Below are positions 1 to 5,978 of a stretch of DNA of 12,474 nt, one piece after another; position 1 is the first letter of the stretch, and the number at the start of each line of letters is the position of its first letter. The stretch comes from Clostridia bacterium (GTDB taxonomy: Bacteria; Bacillota; Clostridia; Oscillospirales; Acutalibacteraceae): the NCBI GenBank assembly GCA_017431755.1, contig JAFRKM010000101.1, forward strand, positions 1 to 12,474, written 5' to 3'. A program made the position numbers and the translations under genes. The notes below the pieces were generated by a model. It searched no databases. It was not told where the DNA came from and worked only from the letters and a program-made list of their open reading frames with translations.

Positions 1-42
1 GGAGCCATCTACAATGAGTTTTAAATATACATATAATAACTC

Positions 43-1245
43 TTATTCAAAAAGGTCTGTTACAACGCCGGAGACTACCGTTCTTCAGCCTTCACGAATT
101 GCGAAACGGAGACCTTCTTCGATTGCAATTGGTGTAATAAGCTCAACGTCCATAACAACGTTGTCGCCAGGCATGCACATTTCAGTACCTTCTGGTAATT
201 TAATTACACCTGTAACGTCTGTTGTTCTAAAATAGAACTGAGGACGATAGTTGTTAAAGAACGGTGTATGACGTCCACCTTCATCTTTGGTAAGAACATA
301 TACTTGACCTCTGAATTTGGTGTGTGGATTAATTGTTCCTGGTTTAGCAAGAACTTGACCACGTTGAATTTCTTCTCTTTGTACGCCACGGAGAAGAACA
401 CCTACGTTATCTCCTGCTTCAGCGTAATCAAGAAGTTTTCTAAACATTTCAATACCTGTTACAACAACTTTTCTTCTTTCTTCGGTAAGACCAACGAGTT
501 CAACTTCTTCGTTCATTTTAAGTTGTCCACGTTCTACTCTACCTGTTGCAACTGTTCCACGACCTGTAATTGTAAATACATCTTCAACAGGCATGAGGAA
601 TGGTTGATCTGCTTTTCTTTCTGGTGTAGGAATGAATTCGTCAACAGCTTTCATAAGGTCGAGAATGCATTTGTACTCAGGAGCATTAGGATCCTTTGAG
701 CTTGATTCAAGGACTTTAAGAGCTGAACCTTTAATAATCGGGGTATCATCGCCCGGGAATTCATATTCATTTAAAAGTTCACGAATTTCCATTTCAACGA
801 GGTCGAGAAGTTCGTCATCGTCTACTTGGTCAACTTTGTTCATGAATACTACGATTTTCGGAACGCCTACCTGACGTGCAAGCAAGATGTGTTCACGAGT
901 TTGCGGCATTGGACCGTCTGCTGCAGATACAACAAGAATTGCACCGTCCATTTGAGCTGCACCGGTAATCATGTTTTTAACATAGTCAGCATGACCTGGG
1001 CAGTCAACGTGTGCATAGTGACGTGCTTCTGTTTGATATTCAACGTGTGAAGTATTAATTGTAATACCACGTTCTCTTTCTTCAGGAGCTTTATCGATAT
1101 TTGCATAATCTACAAATTCTGCATCTCCTTCAAGGTTAAGAACCTTTGTAATTGCTGCTGTAAGAGTTGTTTTACCATGGTCAACGTGACCGATAGTACC
1201 AATGTTTACATGCGGTTTGTTTCTTTCAAATTTTGCTTTTGACAT
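43..1245 (-). CDS. tuf: Elongation factor Tu, with an in-frame TGA at codon 387
   Basis: EF-Tu is the cytosolic GTPase that delivers aminoacyl-tRNA to the ribosomal A site. GTPase motifs are intact: GHVDHGKT at residues 19-26, RGITI at 59-63, DCPGH at 81-85 and NKVD at 136-139. Domains II and III follow, with GRGTVATGRVERG and RPQFYFRT. The ATG is set by a GGGAGG ribosome site (1255-1260) 9 nt upstream. An uninterrupted reading stops at TGA (85-87) after FAIREG. The same frame continues with RTVVSGVVTDLFE to TAA at 43-45, which is the normal EF-Tu C-terminus and gives the usual length of 400 residues. The TGA replaces the second Gly of the conserved REGGRTV motif, a change that needs one base (GGA to TGA). 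A literal product lacks 14 residues, including the last strand of the domain III barrel. The gene is last in the str operon, 142 nt after fusA. Identity is certain. Whether the stop is real is not. Confidence 0.95.
85..87 (-). other. In-frame TGA inside tuf at a conserved Gly position
   Basis: Codon 387 of tuf reads TGA, flanked by GGC upstream and AGA-ACG downstream. EF-Tu proteins have Gly-Gly-Arg here. The frame remains open and family-like for 13 more codons before TAA. The base after TGA is A, which is generally a weaker termination context than U. No stem-loop resembling a bacterial SECIS element was seen just downstream, and Gly rather than Cys/Sec is expected here, so selenocysteine is unlikely. 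Confidence 0.9.
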
Positions 1246-1387
1246 TTTTAATTTCCTCCCTTAATTTGATTAATTATTTAAAATTAAAATGTGCTTTTGA
1301 AGCCTATAGTAGATTTTACCAATTATTCAACTGAAAATCAACCACTATTTTTTAAATCTGCAATTTAAAAAATTAATCACTTAAAAA
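1246..1387 (-). other. fusA-tuf spacer, no clear element
   Basis: This is 142 nt of AT-rich sequence between the fusA stop and the tuf start. Apart from the tuf ribosome site at its left end, no convincing terminator or hairpin was found. Two short arms (near 1307-1317 and 1331-1346) are only loosely complementary. Co-transcription of tuf with fusA is the simplest reading. Confidence 0.4.
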
Positions 1388-3463
1388 TTAATCTTTCTTA
1401 CGAGCTGCTATAATTGCTTCTGAAACAGATTTTGGAACTTCTGCATAGTGGCTTGGTTCCATTGTATATTGGCCTCTTCCTTGTGTTCTGGAACGCATAT
1501 CTGTAGCATATCCAAACATTTCAGAAAGCGGTACTTGCGCATTAATTCTTTGTGCACCAGAAATTGCTTCCATGCCTTGAATCATGCCGCGACGTGAATT
1601 AATGTCCCCAATAACATCACCCATATATTCCTCAGGAACAATAACGCTAACTTTCATTATTGGTTCAAGAAGAACCGGATCTGCTTTTTTCATAGCGGTT
1701 TTAAATGCCATTGAACCGGCAATTTTAAAGGCCATTTCCGAGGAGTAGACTTCATGATAAGATCCATCATAAAGTGTAACTTTTACGTCAACAACATTAT
1801 ATCCTGCCAAAACTCCCGAAAGCATTGCGCCTTGAATACCGTTATCAACCGCTGGAATATATTCCTTAGGAATTGCACCACCAACGATTTCATTAACAAA
1901 TTCATAACCTTTGCCAGGGTTTGGTTCAACTTTAATTTTAACATGTCCGTATTGTCCACGTCCGCCCGACTGCCTTGCATATTTTTCTTCAACATCTGCA
2001 GGCTGACGAATAGTTTCTTTGTATGCAACTTGCGGTTTACCAACGTTTGCTTCAACTTTGAATTCACGTAAAAGCCTATCAACTATAATTTCAAGATGGA
2101 GTTCTCCCATACCTGCAATAATAGTCTGACCTGTTTCTTCATCGGTCTAAGCTTTAAATGTTGGATCTTCTTCGGCAAGTTTTGCAAGACCGAGACCCAT
2201 TTTTTCCTGTCCTGCTTTTGTTTTTGGTTCTATTGCAACGCGGATAACAGGATCAGGAAATTCCATGGACTCAAGAATTACAGGGTGTTTTTCATCACAA
2301 AGAGTATCGCCTGTTGTAGTATTTTTTAGTCCTACCGCAGCAGCAATATCCCCTGCATAAACTTTTTCTATGTCTTGCCTATGATTCGAATGCATTTGAA
2401 GAATGCGTCCAAGTCTTTCTGTGTTATCTTTTGTTGAGTTGTAAACTGTTGACCCCGCTTCAATTGTACCGGAATATACTCTGAAGAAACAAAGCTTTCC
2501 TACAAATGGGTCAGTTGCAATCTTAAATGCAAGAGCTGAAAATGGTTCTTCGTCAGATGAAGGTCTTTCAACCTCTTCTTCTGTATCCGGATTAATTCCC
2601 TTTATAGCAGGAACATCCTTTGGAGAAGGCATATAATCAACAATTGCATCAAGGAGTTTTTGAACACCTTTATTTTTATATGATGTACCGCAAGTCACGG
2701 GTACCATAGTGTTTGCAATTGTAGATTTTCTTATGCATTTTTTCATTTCTTCGATTGTGATTTCTTCACCTTCGAGATATTTTTCCATTACTTCATCGTC
2801 AGCTTCAGCAATATGTTCAAGCATTTCTGCATGATATTGTTCAGCAAGTTCTTTCATATCTTCAGGAATTTCCTCTACTCTGATATCTTTTCCAAGGTCA
2901 TCATAGTAAACATATGCTTTCATCTCAAGCAAATCGATAATTCCCTTAAAAGTATCTTCTGCACCAATTGGCAATTGAATCGGAACGGCATTACATTTAA
3001 GACGTTCTTTCATCATTTTTACAACATTATAAAAATCTGCGCCCATAATGTCCATCTTATTAACGTAAGCCATTCTCGGGACACCATACTTATCGGCTTG
3101 ACGCCAAACGGTTTCGGACTGAGGTTCAACACCACCCTTTGCACAAAGAACAGTTACAGAACCATCAAGAACTCTGAGTGAACGCTCAACTTCAACAGTA
3201 AAATCAACGTGGCCTGGAGTATCAATTATATTAATACGATGGTCATTCCAAAAGCACGTAGTTGCAGCAGAAGTAATTGTAATACCGCGTTCTTGCTCTT
3301 GAACCATCCAGTCCATCGTTGCAGCACCGTCGTGTGTTTCACCTATTTTATGATTTATACCGGTATAAAACAAAATACGTTCCGTAGTGGTTGTTTTACC
3401 GGCGTCAATATGAGCCATAATTCCTATGTTACGGGTCATATCAAGCGAAACTTTTCTTGGCAT
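1388..3463 (-). pseudogene. fusA: Elongation factor G, interrupted by an in-frame TAG at codon 439
   Basis: EF-G is the GTPase that drives ribosomal translocation and, with RRF, recycling. The N-terminal G domain is complete: AHIDAGKTTTTE at residues 17-28, RGITIT at 59-64, DTPGH at 81-85 and NKMD at 135-138. The ATG follows AGGAGG (3469-3474) at 5 nt. The frame is open to residue 438 (EEDPTFKA), then TAG at 2147-2149, then continues without a shift: TDEETGQTIIAGMGELHLEI and the rest of domains III, IV and V, ending at TAA (1388-1390). Total length is 692 codons, normal for EF-G. In many clostridial EF-Gs this position is Tyr (recalled as FKAYTDEETGQT), so one base (TAT or TAC to TAG) explains the change. 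Read literally, the gene yields a fragment lacking the translocating domain IV plus a possible internal restart at the Met of GMGELHLE, which has no good ribosome site. It is typed as a pseudogene only because of the stop. Conservation on both sides argues for a sequence error, a very recent mutation, or read-through. Confidence 0.93.
2147..2149 (-). other. In-frame TAG (amber) inside fusA
   Basis: The minus strand reads GCT-TAG-ACC between PTFKA and TDEETGQT in domain III. Both flanks align with EF-G without gap or frame change, so this is a substitution, not an indel. Confidence 0.92.
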
Positions 3464-3540
3464 AATATCCTCCTTTTCTTTATTTATTATTTTTAAAATT
3501 GTTAAATTTTATTCGATACACTTAAAAATTCACCGGCAAA

Positions 3541-4011
3541 TTACCATCTGTAATGTGCAAATGCTTTGTTGGCTTCTGCCATTTTGTGGGTATCTTCGCG
3601 TTTTTTAACCGCTGCACCGGATTCATTGATTGCATCAAGAATTTCGGCAGCAAGTCTTTCTACCATAGTTCTTTCGGAACGAAGTCTTGCATATCTTGTA
3701 AGCCATCTAAGGCCGAGAGTTTGTCTTCTATCTGCTCTTACTTCAATTGGCACTTGGTATGTTGCACCACCGACTCTTCTAGCTTTAACTTCTAAACTAG
3801 GCATAATATTTTCCATTGCCTGTTCGAAAACTTCAAGCGGTTCTCTACCGGTTTTTTCTCCTATAATTGCAAATGCTTTATAAACTATTCTTTGAGCAAC
3901 TCCTCTTTTTCCATCTACCATAATATTATTTATAAGACGAGTTACAAGTTTAGAATTATAAAGCGGATCCTGTAAAACATCACGTTTAGGAACGTTACCT
4001 CTTCTTGGCAC
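3541..4011 (-). CDS. rpsG: 30S ribosomal protein S7
   Basis: S7 nucleates assembly of the 30S head by binding the 3' domain of 16S rRNA, and it contacts E-site tRNA. The product is 156 residues, the standard bacterial length. It opens PRRGNVPKRDVLQDP and contains the typical LINNIMVDGKRG, RRVGGATYQVPIEV and LRWLTRYARLR segments, ending AFAHYRW. The start is GTG at 4009-4011, chosen because GGAGGG (4019-4024) lies 7 nt upstream and the product then begins at the usual S7 residue. The frame stays open for about 26 codons further upstream, but that extension lacks a ribosome site and S7-like sequence. It is the second gene of the str operon, with fusA starting 77 nt after its TAA. S7 is a known translational autoregulator of this operon in E. 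coli; no such site was identified here. Confidence 0.97.
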   Translation of the reverse strand: MPRRGNVPKRDVLQDPLYNSKLVTRLINNIMVDGKRGVAQRIVYKAFAIIGEKTGREPLEVFEQAMENIMPSLEVKARRVGGATYQVPIEVRADRRQTLGLRWLTRYARLRSERTMVERLAAEILDAINESGAAVKKREDTHKMAEANKAFAHYRW

Positions 4012-4018
4012 GTGTCTT

Positions 4019-4024
4019 CCCTCC
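4019..4024 (-). promoter_or_regulatory. Ribosome binding site deciding the GTG start of rpsG
   Basis: The minus strand reads GGAGGG 7 nt before the GTG. It rules out the in-frame ATG near 4089, which has no Shine-Dalgarno sequence. Confidence 0.8.
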
Positions 4025-4102
4025 TTCATAATAATGATATCATAGGTACTCGAAAGTAATTTAGCTTCCGCCCGCCAACACAGAGGCATTTTTAATTTAT
4101 AT

Positions 4103-4134
4103 AAAAACGCTTCTGCATCGCATTAATGCAAAGC
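4103..4134 (-). terminator. Possible weak attenuator/terminator between rpsL and rpsG
   Basis: On the minus strand GCTT-T-GCAT (4126-4134) can pair with ATGC-AG-AAGC (4109-4118) around a 7-nt loop. One base later comes a run of five T (4103-4107). The two 4-bp stem halves are separated by a small internal loop, so stability is modest. It lies in the 144-nt spacer inside the str operon and could at most lower read-through into rpsG. It could also be chance in AT-rich DNA. Confidence 0.3.
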
Positions 4135-4155
4135 TTTATTTAATTTCGTTTAATC

Positions 4156-4590
4156 CTACTTTTTAGCAGCTGCGCCACCAGCTTTTGGACGTTTTGCACC
4201 GTATTTTGAACGAGCTTGCATACGTTTTGCCACCCCTTGAGCATCAAGCGTACCTCTTATTATGTGGTAACGCACACCTGGCAAGTCCTTAACACGTCCG
4301 CCCCTAATAAGAACAACACTGTGTTCCTGTAGGTTATGTCCGATTCCAGGAATGTAAGAAGTTACTTCAAATCCATTAGAAAGCTTAACCCTTGCAATTT
4401 TACGAAGTGCTGAGTTAGGTTTCTTTGGCGTTGCTGTTTTAACAGCTGTGCAAACTCCTCTTTTTTGCGGTGAAGTTTGGTCAATAGCTTCTCTCTTTTT
4501 AGAATTCCATCCTTTTAAAAGAGCCGGAGCTTTTGCCTTTTTCCCCTGCATTTTTCTTCCTTTACGGACCAATTGATTAACTGTAGGCAT
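4156..4590 (-). CDS. rpsL: 30S ribosomal protein S12
   Basis: S12 sits at the decoding centre of the small subunit and affects accuracy. The 144-residue product starts MPTVNQLVRKGRK and carries the Gram-positive-type loop before SPQKRGVCT. The hallmark TPKKPNSALRK and IRGGRVKDLPGVRYHIIRG blocks follow, ending in an Ala/Lys-rich tail. The lysines whose mutation gives streptomycin resistance in other bacteria (in PKKPNS and in RVKDLPG) are wild type. The ATG at 4588-4590 is supported by GAGGAGGTG (4595-4603); a 16-codon in-frame extension upstream runs through the promoter hairpin and is rejected. It is the first gene of the str operon. It ends in TAG (4156-4158), followed one codon later by an in-frame TAA (4150-4152), so suppression at this TAG would add only two residues. 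Confidence 0.97.
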   Translation of the reverse strand: MPTVNQLVRKGRKMQGKKAKAPALLKGWNSKKREAIDQTSPQKRGVCTAVKTATPKKPNSALRKIARVKLSNGFEVTSYIPGIGHNLQEHSVVLIRGGRVKDLPGVRYHIIRGTLDAQGVAKRMQARSKYGAKRPKAGGAAAKK

Positions 4591-4614
4591 ATTACACCTC
4601 CTCACAAAAACATA

Positions 4615-4644
4615 AAATCGCCGCATAATTTTATGCAACGATTT
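4615..4644 (-). repeat. 14-bp inverted repeat at the start of the rpsL transcript
   Basis: Two 14-nt arms, 4615-4628 and 4631-4644, are complementary with only two T/G wobble positions, separated by 2 nt. The outer arm abuts the -10 box, and the predicted start point (around 4638) lies inside the repeat. The inner part would form a hairpin at the extreme 5' end of the str mRNA, and the whole repeat could be a protein operator on DNA. The following TTTTATGTTTTTG is not a clean U-tract, so a terminator role is less likely. Confidence 0.6.
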
Positions 4645-4674
4645 ATTTTAACATATTTAATGCATATATGTCAA
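4645..4674 (-). promoter_or_regulatory. Strong sigma-A-type promoter of the str operon
   Basis: On the minus strand a perfect -35 TTGACA (4669-4674) is followed after 18 nt by TAAAAT (4645-4650), 5 of 6 matches to the -10 consensus. It lies about 55 nt upstream of the rpsL ATG and only 6 nt from the stop codon of the preceding orphan gene, so the str operon has its own promoter. Confidence 0.75.
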
Positions 4675-4679
4675 GCAAA

Positions 4680-5789
4680 TTATAAAGCAGATGTGCATGT
4701 GTAGTTGTAAATTTTATCTAACCCATCTATATCTTTATCGAATTTATTTTTTTCATCATTTAAATTTTTCGCTATTTTTTTACTTTCTTCACACATCTTA
4801 ACAATGTTCTTAAAAAAATATTTTTCATCATTTATGTTACCAAAACGTTTAGTAAACTCTTCGGTCCAGTTTTGCTTAAACCCAGGTGTTACCGATTTAT
4901 TATTAATATACACATGTAAATGCAGTGGTAATTGAGGAAAAAGTTGTGCAAGTAAGACAACCATATTATATGATGCTCCAAGTATTCTATGTTTACTAGC
5001 TTCTGACATCAAACCATTAAAAAGTTTTTCAAAATATTTTTTATTAATTTCAGCTTTTTTTATTTTTGCTTCAGAATAATCTTTTTCCCAAAAATCTATC
5101 ATATCTTGTATTGCACAAAATTTATTACTAGTGGAAGCATCTACCTTGTGTTCATCTAAAAATTCTTTATATAACTTATGGTATTTTTTTACAAAAGGCA
5201 CTACTTTTTTTGAATAATTTATCAAAATTTCTTGTTGAAGAAGCCTTTCCTTATTTTTACTGGTTAAAACAGCAGAAAAAAACGATTTAACTTTGCTTTC
5301 TTTTTCTATTTCTTCTAAATCACTATTAATTGCTTTTTCGTTAATAGAATAATCCTGAAATAAATTAATTGGCTGAATTTTTTTTGAAAATTCTTCACAT
5401 TCACTATCAAATTTTTTCTTATCCAAATTTGGTAATCTTTCTAATTTTTTAATTTTATCCTCTTTTTTATTATTATAAAACAAAAATAATACATCGGAAG
5501 AAAGTTCACTTATTTCTTTATTTGCTTTTTTCAAACATTTGCAAAATTCTTTACGCTCCTTCGACAATTCTAATGAGTCTTTATGGCAAGAAATATACTT
5601 CATATATTTTTCCTTACATTCTTTTAAAATACGAGATATTTCGTTTTTAAAATATTTAGAAATACCATCTTTACCGTTAATATTTTTTTCCATTTTTTCT
5701 AAACAGCCGCACATCCATTCATAAATAAACCTAATACTAATAGTTTTAATCTTACTAGATTTTTGCCGATTATACTTTTCTGATTTCAT
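4680..5789 (-). CDS. Orphan Lys/Cys-rich helical protein of unknown function
   Basis: I do not recognise a family. The 369-residue product is very Lys-rich (67 Lys, 18%) and rich in Glu, Asn and Ile, with long charged helical stretches suggestive of coiled coil at roughly 45-135, 205-260 and 320-355. It has ten Cys, including two CxC pairs (C27/C29 and C83/C85). There is no signal peptide and no clear membrane span. The only notable hydrophobic patch is around 268-295 (GASYNMVVLLAQLF, then PQLPLHLHVYI), perhaps a folded core or an amphipathic hairpin. The ATG at 5787-5789 follows AAGGAG (5798-5803) at 8 nt; an in-frame GTG nine bases upstream directly abuts that site and is rejected. Its AT and Lys content clearly exceeds that of the flanking housekeeping genes, which suggests acquisition or weak constraint. 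It has its own promoter and points into the str operon with no terminator seen. A real gene is likely: long frame, good ribosome site and promoter. Confidence 0.8.
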   Translation of the reverse strand: MKSEKYNRQKSSKIKTISIRFIYEWMCGCLEKMEKNINGKDGISKYFKNEISRILKECKEKYMKYISCHKDSLELSKERKEFCKCLKKANKEISELSSDVLFLFYNNKKEDKIKKLERLPNLDKKKFDSECEEFSKKIQPINLFQDYSINEKAINSDLEEIEKESKVKSFFSAVLTSKNKERLLQQEILINYSKKVVPFVKKYHKLYKEFLDEHKVDASTSNKFCAIQDMIDFWEKDYSEAKIKKAEINKKYFEKLFNGLMSEASKHRILGASYNMVVLLAQLFPQLPLHLHVYINNKSVTPGFKQNWTEEFTKRFGNINDEKYFFKNIVKMCEESKKIAKNLNDEKNKFDKDIDGLDKIYNYTCTSAL

Positions 5790-5822
5790 ATCAGCCACTC
5801 CTTTTTGTGAAATATCAACATT

Positions 5823-5851
5823 ATAATAAAATATAATGGTAAATTAGTCAA
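5823..5851 (-). promoter_or_regulatory. Promoter of the orphan helical protein gene
   Basis: On the minus strand TTGACT (5846-5851) is spaced 17 nt from TATTAT (5823-5828), 5 of 6 matches to each consensus hexamer. An overlapping TATAAT lies 3 nt further downstream. The ribosome site follows about 20 nt after the -10. Confidence 0.65.
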
Positions 5852-5894
5852 CAGTTTTTTTAAAATATTTTTTTGAAATATTTTTTGTACTAAC

Positions 5895-5923
5895 TTGTTT
5901 AAATTCTAAATAAGTATTAAAAT
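5895..5923 (+). promoter_or_regulatory. Candidate promoter for the PBP-mraY-ftsW-murG cluster
   Basis: TTGTTT (5895-5900) is spaced 17 nt from TAAAAT (5918-5923) in the 189-bp divergent region. The -10 is good and the -35 moderate. In such AT-rich DNA other choices exist, so this is tentative. It would leave a leader of about 50 nt before the PBP start. Confidence 0.4.
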
Positions 5924-5964
5924 AAAAGTATTAAGCTAAAATCTAAGATAATCTAAAATTTTAT

Positions 5965-5970
5965 GAGGTG
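5965..5970 (+). promoter_or_regulatory. Ribosome binding site deciding the TTG start of the PBP
   Basis: GAGGTG lies 8 nt before TTG (5979-5981). No ATG or GTG with comparable spacing precedes the membrane anchor. Confidence 0.75.
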
Positions 5971-5978
5971 CATAGATA

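Noticed and set aside
85..87. Selenocysteine at the tuf TGA
   Set aside because: The family residue is Gly in a non-catalytic position, and no SECIS-like hairpin was seen in the remaining 42 nt to the TAA.
268..699. 143-codon open frame on the strand opposite tuf
   Set aside because: It lies wholly antisense to the conserved tuf gene, with no ribosome site and no protein-like domain; it is a shadow of tuf codon bias.
1246..1387. Rho-independent terminator between fusA and tuf
   Set aside because: The candidate arms are poorly complementary and no T-run follows a stable stem.
85..3463. Whole-genome code change (TGA as Trp or Gly, TAG as an amino acid)
   Set aside because: Trp is encoded by TGG and Gly by GGN throughout, and the PBP, mraY, ftsW and murG contain no in-frame TGA or TAG. 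A frequent reassignment would show there; only rare read-through remains possible.
4012..4089. In-frame 26-codon N-terminal extension of rpsG from an upstream ATG
   Set aside because: It has no ribosome site, is not S7-like, and a strong GGAGGG sits 7 nt before the internal GTG that gives the standard 156-residue S7.
4591..4638. N-terminal extension of rpsL running through the promoter hairpin
   Set aside because: It overlaps the predicted transcription start and lacks a ribosome site; the ATG at 4590 has an excellent one and gives the normal S12 N-terminus.
5862..5886. Direct repeat of AAATATTTTTTTG-like units in the divergent region
   Set aside because: Only two copies of low-complexity A/T sequence, as expected by chance in such AT-rich DNA.
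5941..5956. Two ATCTAA motifs exactly 10 bp apart upstream of the PBP ribosome site
   Set aside because: Helical-phase spacing is suggestive of a regulator site, but two 6-mers in AT-rich DNA are too weak to support a call.
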